Shown here: piece by piece, positions 35,301 through 42,844 of the stretch | Layout: every line of letters starts with the position of its first letter | How positions within the stretch are numbered: position 1 is the stretch's first letter | NCBI GenBank assembly: GCA_009885105.1 | Contig: VFLI01000063.1 | Span: 22,952 to 86,951, forward strand | DNA from: Spirochaetia bacterium | Lineage (GTDB): Bacteria > Spirochaetota > Leptospiria > Leptospirales > Leptonemataceae | Direction of reading: 5' to 3' | Length of the DNA stretch: 64,000 nt | Notes under the pieces: model-generated | Seen by the model: the letters and a program-made list of their open reading frames with translations, nothing else | What the model was told of the DNA's origin: nothing | The model's database searches: none | Program-made: the position numbers and the translations under genes

Positions 35301-36982
35301 CCAGATGTACGCAGATCGATTCTTTCCATGGAGCGAATGATTTTCGCAGTTGAGTCTGACAATCCAAAGAATGCATTGTTGCTTGAGAAGTTCTGCGATA
35401 TTGCTCCGGCATAGTCTACAACAGTGCCGTTGATGTCCATCAGCCGACATTGGTCCGTGCTCGTATTATTGATTACATTTGAACCGGTTCCTCCCCAGGT
35501 AAATTTCAAATGAGGCTGACCCACAACGGTTGCAGATGCGGAATTGTGCGTGAAAACCATGTACTGGCCGGGGCCGATCATCGTCTTTGTGGGAAGCGTA
35601 AAAATTGTTCCGTAAGAGCCGCTCGTGCGGCATTCGAATTTCCATCCGGAAAGATTCAATGCCTGACCGGAATTGTTGTACAGTTCGACATATTCATAAG
35701 GCGATGTGCTGAGATCATTTTTATACCCGCCCATCCAGTTTATTTCTGAGATCACAACTTCCATACCGTTGTCGGCCGGCATATCGTCGCCGCCTGTACT
35801 TGCCGAAACGAAAGACCTGGCCAGAAGCGCATCGTAAAATTGCGTGAACTGAGAAACAAGTCCTGGATGATCGACAATCATCATAATACCGTCATGCGAG
35901 CTGTCCGCTTTTGCATTGTAAGGATGCGAAGAAACCAGAACAGTCGGCCGGGCGTTGTTGCTGTCTATGATCATAAAATTGAGTCCATTGGCCGACCAAT
36001 CGCCGGGCATTACAGGAGAGGCAATGCCACGATTTCGAAGCCACAGACCGGACGTGACTGTGGGATCAGTGGTTGACGGGCAGTTCGCATCAGGATCTTT
36101 CCCTATCACACTCGAAGAAGCCCCCACCTCCGAAGACCATCCGGTGATTGACTGTTTGAATGTGGCTCTGCTGTTCAGTATTTCGTACGCAAGATCCGTC
36201 GCAATCCTGCATTTATTCGAATCCACTTTATTTGAAAAAAATTCAGAGGAGAAAAGACGGATCTTCCGCGCTTCTGCAATGCGTGGAATGATATAACTTT
36301 TTAGCGGATCTTCTTCCGGCGCGAAAAAAACTCCAACACTGGCGTCGCCAACCAGATAAAAATTCCTACGATTCAATCGCTGCTTGGCTGCGCCAAAGGA
36401 ACCGTGCGTGATCAAATCCATCTCCACTGTGAACTTTCGCGCAATTCCGTCACGATCGCTCTGTATATAAGCCGAGTAGGCAGTCTGGGAATATATGCCC
36501 TGCATTGTCGGAGCGGCTGTTGAAATCCAGGCGGTTGTTTCATCCGCAACGCAGAGGTTCAGATAATCCACTCCGGCGCCGGCATTGCCCGACCAGAGTT
36601 TCCTGTTTTCACCGGTGGCCGGCAGATACTGGCCGAGTATTCTGTATCCGCCCAACCCTCTGTTGTCATCGTCCAGCCCGACGCGAACATCGACACCACG
36701 AAGACGAGCCAGAAAAAGGGCGTCCAGTACGGGCTGCAGATTGATATCCTGGAAAGAACAGAAAAGTGTGGTCGAGGCTGTGCCGATTGTCAGTATCAGC
36801 GAATTCTCTATGGCCCGGCCGTTGGTGCCGGAGATGGAAAATGTGTTGGTCAGAACGGGCGAGCCGCCGTCAAAAAGCATGCTGAACAGATTCTGTGGAT
36901 CGGCATGACTGCACCTGGAAAATGCAATCCCCGTGACCGCTAAAAGCAGAAAAACAACCGCTTTCCTAAAATTTTGCCTCAA
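32333..36982 (-). CDS. Giant lipoprotein: degenerate PLD domain, several lamin-tail and Ig-like domains
   Basis: 1549 residues with lipobox IAFSRC (C24). Residues about 40-390 follow the layout of a two-lobe PLD domain (LQPVLDALFLARLRGVDVRV; NFMIIDSNNARPTVLVSSHP), but neither lobe keeps H-x-K-x4-D, so it is probably inactive. Four LTD repeats follow (VVISEINWMGG near 405; VKITEFHAAP near 710; LKINEIGNQMGG near 1000; LLITEVGDTYGAN near 1380). Between them are SbsA-like Ig domains (IKIQFSVGMDTSTLT; NVVLTFTESMNTGFG) and an IPT/TIG-like domain (TVTITGTNFTGATVVKVNN near 1300). Probably a surface adhesin or scaffold. It has its own upstream region and is oriented with the LTD operon. Confidence 0.8.
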   Translation of the reverse strand: MRQNFRKAVVFLLLAVTGIAFSRCSHADPQNLFSMLFDGGSPVLTNTFSISGTNGRAIENSLILTIGTASTTLFCSFQDINLQPVLDALFLARLRGVDVRVGLDDDNRGLGGYRILGQYLPATGENRKLWSGNAGAGVDYLNLCVADETTAWISTAAPTMQGIYSQTAYSAYIQSDRDGIARKFTVEMDLITHGSFGAAKQRLNRRNFYLVGDASVGVFFAPEEDPLKSYIIPRIAEARKIRLFSSEFFSNKVDSNKCRIATDLAYEILNSRATFKQSITGWSSEVGASSSVIGKDPDANCPSTTDPTVTSGLWLRNRGIASPVMPGDWSANGLNFMIIDSNNARPTVLVSSHPYNAKADSSHDGIMMIVDHPGLVSQFTQFYDALLARSFVSASTGGDDMPADNGMEVVISEINWMGGYKNDLSTSPYEYVELYNNSGQALNLSGWKFECRTSGSYGTIFTLPTKTMIGPGQYMVFTHNSASATVVGQPHLKFTWGGTGSNVINNTSTDQCRLMDINGTVVDYAGAISQNFSSNNAFFGLSDSTAKIIRSMERIDLRTSGATGTNWHTNSNSYFLTNYNIGKDFADRTFGTPGLPNSAAGVREFNVIFARATVATTVEVTFSEPPDSAASTTGNYQITTAAGSCSAPVLNVTGGVTLAGNVATITTDPQTAGIQYKVCVSNVRSAAQNSPMVISTANFYGFAIPCAFPNVKITEFHAAPSTTLSDPNFDGTLNTTQDEFVEIKNTGAVCDLSGQVITDSTSVRHTFPAGTVLNTNQRMVIYGGGTAPTISGSVFDVSSSGNLGLSNGATDAVKLCTTSAGCASTTCSGAAPEIDCASYPPLADPDSDTNRNSYARASETGAFAFHDTLFASERASPGRAPGAMVPFVYQYSGSATSPKNQGTSFPGTSIKIQFSVGMDTSTLTNTNIKLFQDTADICANGEISLTNATFSTKTITNDTVSFTPSTTLDVSETFCVRVTTGVKGIAGTGTPLLTDAVYEFTTVPSINLKINEIGNQMGGTVANDFIELVNMTSSPVDLLAADYYIQRDSSCNLSNGVSEKIALTGTIPANGYYIISRIGNTLSNVNQTDLGSLGGGDCVVLTQGNTSVTAAGDSHVIDWVATVGATDTENGLVAPTIAASNTAVSRIPDGTDTNSNAADFQTKTATVGLLNGLPGFSSSPVDGATSVVKTANVVLTFTESMNTGFGTVNVVGTSSGAQNGLTCVWDTVTFANDRCTINPADFTDNGESVGVTLNSFISTLGIAPSTNSFSFTVVNAATAPTVTNVVVTGTSPNNGTTPYNTGTATVTITGTNFTGATVVKVNNLTATNATTFTVDSGTTITATFPAGIRTNGATGWDVQITNPSGTNATSTVKFIPVAGLLITEVGDTYGANANNDYVEIYNPTAASVSMSGYYLGRDSSCGLSGGWTQFTALPASSVASHGYFLVSRASNTISADSTILTAMATNACVALAFSSTQPTTAAANNVIDFVGFGTVTDTENGVAAATFAAGQSTQRGGACKGTDTDANNVNFSTNVAPAAPNNSGTAACP

Positions 36983-37168
36983 ACTGATTATCCCCCATCA
37001 GCCGTCAGTGCTTACTCTTCCACAGGGCTTTGTAGAAAGCCATTAATAATAACAGTTAACCTTCATTTTTTTTTCAGCCGCGCATCGAAAGGCCTGTAAA
37101 GAGCATCGACCTTTTGATGTTGCAATGTCCCTATTATAGGACGAAAAAGTCATTCTTTTTATTTAGAT

Positions 37169-37591
37169 TCAGGGGACTAAAAAAGGCTTGCTGAAAGGCA
37201 TGATTTCCGTCATGGATTTTTTTTCCGCATCGACCGGACCGCCATTTACTGTAGTTAAATAGACTACTGCCTGGCGCCCGAATTCCAGAATACTCTGGCG
37301 GCAGATACCGCAGGGATGGACCGCTTCAGGTGTGTCCGTAACGATCAATATTTCAGTAATCTCTCTTTCTCCGGCCGTGACAGCGCTTCCAATGGCCGTG
37401 CGTTCTGCGCATATTGTGCCGCCGTAACTGATATTTTCTACATTGCAGCCCGAATAGATGCGTCCGCTGGAGCATCGAAGCGCAGCGCCGACCAGGAATC
37501 GAGAGTAAGGAGCATACGCATTCAGCCGGGCCGCGGATGCCTGTTGATAGAGTTCTTCCACCAGCGACTTTTCATCATTGTTGAATTTCAT
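37169..37591 (-). CDS. cdd: Cytidine deaminase
   Basis: 140 residues from ATG 37589-37591; a longer frame would overlap the PNP stop. Zinc and catalytic residues are present: C61-A-E63 in GTICAERTA and C94-x2-C97 in HPCGICRQ, with APYSRFLVGAALR near 27-39 and CNVENISYG for substrate. Homotetrameric class length. It deaminates (deoxy)cytidine to (deoxy)uridine. Nineteen nt after the PNP gene, in one salvage operon. Confidence 0.93.
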   Translation of the reverse strand: MKFNNDEKSLVEELYQQASAARLNAYAPYSRFLVGAALRCSSGRIYSGCNVENISYGGTICAERTAIGSAVTAGEREITEILIVTDTPEAVHPCGICRQSILEFGRQAVVYLTTVNGGPVDAEKKSMTEIMPFSKPFLVP

Positions 37592-37610
37592 TAGAATACC
37601 CTGCAAATAC

Positions 37611-38429
37611 CTACATTTGGGCAATGGCTCGATGCATCAGCCGAACAAAAGCATCCATGACATTTCCGGCCGTATGTGTGACTTCATCGTGGGAAAGATT
37701 CCCGGTAAGTATACCGGCGCCCATATTTGTGATGCAGGACAGTCCGGCCGTTTCCAAACCGATATGCCGCGCGGCGATGGCTTCCGGCACGGTGGACATG
37801 CCGCAGGCATCCGCGCCGAGGATTCTGTACATTTTTATTTCTGCCGGAGTTTCGTACGCGGGCCCCGGCACGGCAATATACACACCCTGCCGCAGAGGAA
37901 TCTTTTCCGCCGACGCAGCATCCACAAAAATCTTACGGATACGGGCGCTGTAAACTTCCGTCAGATCCGGAAACCGGGAACCCAGTCTTTCATCATTGGC
38001 GCCTGTCAGCGGATTCTGACCCGTGCAGTTCAGATGATCTGTTATCAGCATCAGGTCTCCCGGCGCATATGCGGTGTTCACGGCGCCGGCCGCATTTGTC
38101 AGAAGAAGTTTTTTTATGCCGAGAGCGCGAAGAACCCGGATGGGAAACACAACCTGCTTTGCGGAGTATCCTTCATATAAATGGAAACGACCCTGCATGA
38201 CGAGGATCGGCTTGCCTGAAAAATTCCCGGTCACCAGCCGGCCGCGGTGACCTTCCACCGTCGATACGGGAAAGTTGGGAATCTCAGAATATTCCAGAGC
38301 TTTTGTTTCTGTAAGACGATCCGCAAACGGGCTCAGTCCCGATCCCAGAACAACAGCCAGGTCACCGGTAACCGGGAGAATTTTCTGAATGCGTTTCGCG
38401 GATTCTTCTATTTCGTAATAACCAGGCAC
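37611..38429 (-). CDS. punA: Purine nucleoside phosphorylase, trimeric (PNP-II/MTAP) type
   Basis: 272 residues. VVLGSGLSPFADRL, VEGHRGRLVTG, VMQGRFHLYEGY, TNAAGAVN, and GPAYETPAEIKMYRILGADA followed by GMSTVPEAIAARH are diagnostic for trimeric PNP, with the purine-binding Glu in AYETPAE and Asn in CITNMG. It cleaves (deoxy)inosine/guanosine to base plus (deoxy)ribose-1-phosphate. With cdd it forms a nucleoside-degrading pair; the pentose phosphate it releases is a plausible feed for the microcompartment's DeoC/RpiB. Confidence 0.93.
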   Translation of the reverse strand: MPGYYEIEESAKRIQKILPVTGDLAVVLGSGLSPFADRLTETKALEYSEIPNFPVSTVEGHRGRLVTGNFSGKPILVMQGRFHLYEGYSAKQVVFPIRVLRALGIKKLLLTNAAGAVNTAYAPGDLMLITDHLNCTGQNPLTGANDERLGSRFPDLTEVYSARIRKIFVDAASAEKIPLRQGVYIAVPGPAYETPAEIKMYRILGADACGMSTVPEAIAARHIGLETAGLSCITNMGAGILTGNLSHDEVTHTAGNVMDAFVRLMHRAIAQM

Positions 38430-38472
38430 AGCGAACAGATTTTTTTAAGAGAGGTTAAAGGGAAACTAAAAT

Positions 38473-39828
38473 TTATTTCAATCCGAATTCCCGCAGTTTG
38501 CCAAGAACAAGTTCCTGTATTTCAGACAGCCTGGCGTCTGTTGAGGCTTCGAACCGGCAGACGATTTCAGGCTGCGTGTTGGAGGCGCGAACCAGTCCCC
38601 AACCGTCGCCGAACTGAATGCGCACTCCGTCCACATCGATGCATTTGTATGCTTTCTTAAAGTATTCCGACGCCCCTTTTGATATGCGGAATTTTATCTC
38701 GTCGTTCTCACACTCAAAACGCAGCTCCGGCGATGATTTGTAGGAAGGCAGTTCGTCAAACAGGTCTGACAGTTTCTTTGTGGAATTGGATAGCAGACGC
38801 AGAACGCGCGCGGCCACATAAATCGCGTCATCAAAGCCAAAAAACTCGTCTGCCAGGAAAATATGCCCGCTGAGCTCGCCGCCGAGTTTGCAGCTCATTT
38901 CCTTCATTTTCTTTTTCAGAATCGAATGTCCTGTCGCGGACATTACGGGAATGCCTCCCAGTTTGACCAGGACGTCTTCCAGAGCCTGAGAACACTTCAC
39001 ATCGTAGACAACTTTGTCGTTTTTCCCGATGATTTCTTTCGCAAGGATGGCCATGAGAAGGTCGGCCCAGATGATGCGTCCTTTATCATCCACAACTCCA
39101 ACCCGGTCCGCATCGCCGTCAAAAGCGATTCCGGCATCGTACGATCCTTTCTTCATTTCCGCAATCAGATCTTTGAGATTCTTTTCCACTGTGGGGTCGG
39201 GATGATGGTTCGGGAATCGTCCGTCGACATCGCAGTACAGCTCTTTCACATCCACGCCGAGTTTCTTGAATATTTCAGGGGCCAGAAGCGCTCCGGCCGC
39301 GTTTCCGCAGTCCATCACGATTTTCATTTTTTTGCTGAGCTTGATCTTCTCCAGAATCATGGCCACATACTGTTTTCTTATATCAAGGCTGCTGTCTGTG
39401 CCGGCGCCGGATGTAAAATCGTTTTCTTCTATATATTTGCGGATTGTCTGTATGTCCGGACCGAATACGGCCGCTCTGCGAAGCGAAAGCTTGAAACCGT
39501 TGAATTCCGGCGGATTGTGACTGCCCGTGATCTGCACGGCCCCGTCTATATCGACAACGTACATGCTGTAGTAGTTGACCGGCGTCGGAAGAATGCCCAG
39601 ATCTACCGTATCAACGCCCGCGGCATGAAGTCCTTTCTTGAATGCATTTACAAGCGAAGGCGTGCTCAATCGAACATCGCCGCTGACGCCTATTTTTTTC
39701 GCGTTGTTGCGGATAAGAAAGGTCCCGAATCCCCGGCCCAGAAGCTCGGTCACATCAAGGCCCAGATCGTCATCGACCTTCCCCCGGATATCGTATTCTC
39801 TAAATATGTGGGTGTTCACTTTTATCAT
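38473..39828 (-). CDS. Phosphomannomutase/phosphoglucomutase family enzyme
   Basis: 451 residues from ATG 39826-39828 (MIKVNTHIFREYDIRGK); the longer frame reads into the repeat at 39845. Alpha-D-phosphohexomutase signatures: TGSHNPPEFNGFK with phosphoserine S103, Mg loop DGDADR (238-243), sugar loop GGELSGH, and phosphate-binding RASNTQPE. The family covers ManB/AlgC/PGM and, in some bacteria, phosphopentomutase activity. Its place beside PNP makes ribose-1-P to ribose-5-P conversion worth considering, but sequence alone favours hexose phosphates for glycan synthesis. Confidence 0.88.
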   Translation of the reverse strand: MIKVNTHIFREYDIRGKVDDDLGLDVTELLGRGFGTFLIRNNAKKIGVSGDVRLSTPSLVNAFKKGLHAAGVDTVDLGILPTPVNYYSMYVVDIDGAVQITGSHNPPEFNGFKLSLRRAAVFGPDIQTIRKYIEENDFTSGAGTDSSLDIRKQYVAMILEKIKLSKKMKIVMDCGNAAGALLAPEIFKKLGVDVKELYCDVDGRFPNHHPDPTVEKNLKDLIAEMKKGSYDAGIAFDGDADRVGVVDDKGRIIWADLLMAILAKEIIGKNDKVVYDVKCSQALEDVLVKLGGIPVMSATGHSILKKKMKEMSCKLGGELSGHIFLADEFFGFDDAIYVAARVLRLLSNSTKKLSDLFDELPSYKSSPELRFECENDEIKFRISKGASEYFKKAYKCIDVDGVRIQFGDGWGLVRASNTQPEIVCRFEASTDARLSEIQELVLGKLREFGLK

Positions 39829-39844
39829 ATGTTTTCGGAAGAAG

Positions 39845-39988
39845 AATTTCACGCGGAGGCGCGGAGGACGCAAAGAAGAGGAAATATTAAAAAAAAATCG
39901 GGACGTTGGGTATTCGTTCCGGGACGCTTATCCGCCAGTTTACTTTCTCCTTTCTTCCCCTGCGATCTTTGCGTCTCTGCGTGAAACC
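39845..39988. repeat. CACGCAGAG-family palindromic repeat, copy 3
   Basis: AATTTCACGCGGAGGCGCGGAGG at the left, TTTGCGTCTCTGCGTGAAACC at the right, and the shared centre TCGTTCCGGGACGCTTATCC (compare 12193-12214). It lies between the mutase start and the BMC-T stop, 12 nt from the latter. Confidence 0.82.
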
Positions 39989-39999
39989 TCTTTATTAAT

Positions 40000-40608
40000 T
40001 TATTTAATCTCATTCGCTGCGTCGAGAGCTGCCTGCGCGCTGGCGTCGATATCGGCTTCCGATCCGCCGAGAATCATCCGTCCGGTCTGTCCCCATGTCG
40101 TCACCAGGTTCAGACGTGTGTTGGCCGCCTTCAGGGCCTGGTTGCAGATGAATGCCATGTATCCCGCCGGTTCGCACTCGATGATCAGAACAGAATCGCC
40201 GGCCAGAATTTGATTTCCGCCCGACATATTCGTCAGAGCGATTGCATGATCGCCTTCGATCCCGCGGATCACCTTGTTTGTGAGAATCTTACAGGGAGCC
40301 CTGTTGGCTTCTGTAAGACCCGTCGCTTCCAGGATCGCCTTTCCTGCGGCAAGGACCTCGCCCTGGTCGCCGTGATGGATTTCAAGCTGTCCGAACTGGC
40401 GTTCTGTGATGACAACGCCCAGCCGGACCCTGGTATTTTTCAATGCCAGGTCGATCATCACGTGAATTTCCATCGCCGGGGCGATTTCTATATACATGCC
40501 CGCGTCATACTCGCTTGGATCAAATGCTTTATTATCTTTAGCAACATAGGAAGCGAGCTGGGGTTGCATAGAATCGAGAAAGGAATAGGTTCTGAGTTGG
40601 TATGCCAT
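40000..40608 (-). CDS. Double-domain trimeric microcompartment shell protein (BMC-T)
   Basis: 202 residues with two fused BMC domains: about 33-95 (MYIEIAPAMEIHVMIDLALK...VVITERQFGQLEIH) and about 136-200 (SVLIIECEPAGYMAFICNQALKAANT...TWGQTGRMILGG). The N-terminal LRTYSFLDSMQPQLASYV and the linker NKVIRGIEGDHAIAL strongly recall the gated, double-stacked BMC-T proteins of the Haliangium ochraceum shell (recalled, not searched). It is 11 kb from the main BMC operon and on the other strand, the only BMC-T in the window. A weak ribosome site and a downstream repeat suggest independent expression. Confidence 0.9.
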   Translation of the reverse strand: MAYQLRTYSFLDSMQPQLASYVAKDNKAFDPSEYDAGMYIEIAPAMEIHVMIDLALKNTRVRLGVVITERQFGQLEIHHGDQGEVLAAGKAILEATGLTEANRAPCKILTNKVIRGIEGDHAIALTNMSGGNQILAGDSVLIIECEPAGYMAFICNQALKAANTRLNLVTTWGQTGRMILGGSEADIDASAQAALDAANEIK

Positions 40609-40685
40609 AATGGATATTATCGGGGCGGGAAATGCCGAAATTTAAAGGCTCTGCTCCTATTTTTGGCCTTTTTTACAGGGTTTTC

Positions 40686-41939
40686 TTATTGCGCTTCCAG
40701 CGAGGCCCTGGCGCTGTTCTGAACTTCCGAATCTGTGTCGGTCAGAGCTTTTTTCAGCAGTTCTTCCGCCTCCGGAGGACGCGGACTCATCCTTCCCAGC
40801 CCATAGACGGCTCTCTGCCGAACATGAACGCGTGTATCGGACATGGCCTGCTTGAAAAATGGCATGCTGTCCGCACCCAGCCGCGCCAGTGCTTCCGCCG
40901 CCGCATAGGTCACCTCCGGCGCCCGGTCCCATAGCAGCGGATAGAGCGATGACGCAGCCCTGGTTTTAGATCCCAGAAGACCCAGCGATCTGGCTGCCTG
41001 CAGGCGAACATGGGAATCTGAGTCCATGAGCGCCAATTTGAGTTCCGGTACGCCGGAAAGCCCTTCCTCTCCGTACAGGGACAGAGCCGCAACGGCCTCC
41101 AGACGGACGCGCAATTCGGAGTGGCGGACCCTGAGGCGCAGCGCCGGAATGATCTTTTTGCCCGATGGATCGATTGTGTTCATGGCCAGCACGGCTTTCT
41201 TGCTGAGCGATTCATCCGGATCTTCAAAAGCCCGCATCAGGGCTTCCATGGCAAAATCGGCGCGCGGACCCTGTTTTGCCAGCGCTGCCGCCGCCTCAAG
41301 ACGAACCGTGGTATCGGCATCATCGACGGCGCGGGAAAAAATGCTCAGATCGAAATCTTTGTCCGATGCGGCAATGTCGCCCAGCAGACTGACCGCCAGA
41401 GCCCGCTCCGGACCTTTCCCGGCCACAGCAATATCTGTAAGAATTCGGCTGTATCGTTTTTCCGAGGGATGAAACCTACGCAGAGATGCGCATGCAAATG
41501 CGCGCACGGTGAGATTTGAATCGTTTTCCAGTTTTGAAAGAGATTCCACGGATTCCGGCGGCGGTTTTTGCAGCAGTCCAATTCCGCGCGCAGCCTGCCC
41601 TCTTGTCTCCGCGTCTTTATCTCCGAGAGCTTCCACGAGAAAAGGCGCGACTTCTTTTCCTTCCGGATCGAGTTTCACAAGCACCGCTGCCGCCGGCGGA
41701 CGCAGCCGGGGATGACCTTGATTTAATATTCTGGCGACAGCGGGAATGGCGCGTCCGGCCTGAGGGCCGGCTTCAAAAAGACCGCGCAAACCTTCATCCA
41801 CGAGCGCCGGCGAATCCGATTCCAGTTTTTTGATGCTGGCATCGATCATTTTTTGTTCTTCATTTTTGCAGAAGGAAAAAAGAATCACGACAGCGATAAG
41901 AGCCGGAATCGATTTGTTTGTATAGTTTATATTTTTCAT
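40686..41939 (-). CDS. HEAT/PBS-lyase repeat lipoprotein
   Basis: 417 residues from ATG 41937-41939. The lipoprotein signal ends ILFSFC (C24). The rest is a chain of about ten HEAT-like alpha repeats with the recurrent pattern D-x-(E/D)-x-x-V-R-x-x-A-(A/V)-x-x-L-(G/A) (for example DSHVRLQAARSLGLLG, DTRVHVRQRAVYGLGRM). Such solenoids mediate protein binding. Starts one base after the upstream gene's stop, so tightly coupled. Periplasmic scaffold of unknown partner. Confidence 0.85.
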   Translation of the reverse strand: MKNINYTNKSIPALIAVVILFSFCKNEEQKMIDASIKKLESDSPALVDEGLRGLFEAGPQAGRAIPAVARILNQGHPRLRPPAAAVLVKLDPEGKEVAPFLVEALGDKDAETRGQAARGIGLLQKPPPESVESLSKLENDSNLTVRAFACASLRRFHPSEKRYSRILTDIAVAGKGPERALAVSLLGDIAASDKDFDLSIFSRAVDDADTTVRLEAAAALAKQGPRADFAMEALMRAFEDPDESLSKKAVLAMNTIDPSGKKIIPALRLRVRHSELRVRLEAVAALSLYGEEGLSGVPELKLALMDSDSHVRLQAARSLGLLGSKTRAASSLYPLLWDRAPEVTYAAAEALARLGADSMPFFKQAMSDTRVHVRQRAVYGLGRMSPRPPEAEELLKKALTDTDSEVQNSARASLEAQ

Positions 41940-41940
41940 A

Positions 41941-42831
41941 TCAGGGGCATCCCGCGCCCAGCTCGCTGATACTGTCCGTTTCCGGCAGATCATAGAAACT
42001 CCGCCAATCCTTTTCACGTCCGATTACAGCCGGTGTGTCCGTATCCTGCCTGAAATATGTGCGACCTCCTTCTGATATACGGCCGTGGTTGGCGGTTGGC
42101 GGATAACTGCAGCGCGGAAATCGCTGAGCCCGCATAGATGTGGTCCGACCCGCGGCGCTGCGAAGCTCCAGGACTTCATCGCCGGACGGTATGAAAACTC
42201 TGTCCGAATTTTTTCCCCAGATCATCTGAAGTTCCCTGTCGCGCAGAACAACGACGGCTCCATTAAGATAGTCCTGCGCGCCGGTACTCGGGCCGTCCAG
42301 AATCACAATGCGATATTCTCCCGCAGCGTTCTTCAGAGCCGCTGCAATTTTTTTTCTGTCCGGAGAGGCAATGACCTGAACTATCAGAAATCCCTCCACC
42401 GGCGTCTTGAGCAGAGTCCGCGCCAGGCCCGATTCAAGATTCACGGCGACAATCTGCCTCTCAATCTGTGGCTCTTCCGCAGTAGTCAGAACCAGCAGGA
42501 ATTCATTGTGAATTTCATACCCTCCGCCGATGAGCTGTCCCGGAATTTCTATGCGGGCCCGGCAGTTCTGAATCGTGTCATCCGTCCGCACCCGCACAGA
42601 GCAGAGGGATGTAATATAATTTTTTTTCAGCGTGGTGGAAACGGCGAACGGCGGAAAGGGATATTTCTCCAGATACTCCAGGACGGCCTCCACAGCTCTT
42701 TCTTCATCCAGCCAGTAGGCATCATAAAATTCCGAAGAGGAACTCCAGACAATCGATCGGCAGGAAAAAAGCAGCACGATCATCGCGCAGAAAATCCGCG
42801 CGGCCAGAACAGAAGTCATTCCTTCTTTCAT
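41941..42831 (-). CDS. Lipoprotein of unknown function, propeller-like
   Basis: 296 residues; signal peptide ends VLLFSC (C24). The mature sequence has short beta-rich segments (IVAVNLESGLARTLLKTP, LIVQVIASPDRKKIAAAL, YRIVILDGPSTG) with the rhythm of WD40/TolB-like beta-propeller blades, about four of them. I do not recognise the family. Middle gene of a three-gene envelope set (42845-, 41941-, 40686-). Confidence 0.68.
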   Translation of the reverse strand: MKEGMTSVLAARIFCAMIVLLFSCRSIVWSSSSEFYDAYWLDEERAVEAVLEYLEKYPFPPFAVSTTLKKNYITSLCSVRVRTDDTIQNCRARIEIPGQLIGGGYEIHNEFLLVLTTAEEPQIERQIVAVNLESGLARTLLKTPVEGFLIVQVIASPDRKKIAAALKNAAGEYRIVILDGPSTGAQDYLNGAVVVLRDRELQMIWGKNSDRVFIPSGDEVLELRSAAGRTTSMRAQRFPRCSYPPTANHGRISEGGRTYFRQDTDTPAVIGREKDWRSFYDLPETDSISELGAGCP

Positions 42832-42844
42832 GCTCTTTTCTGTT

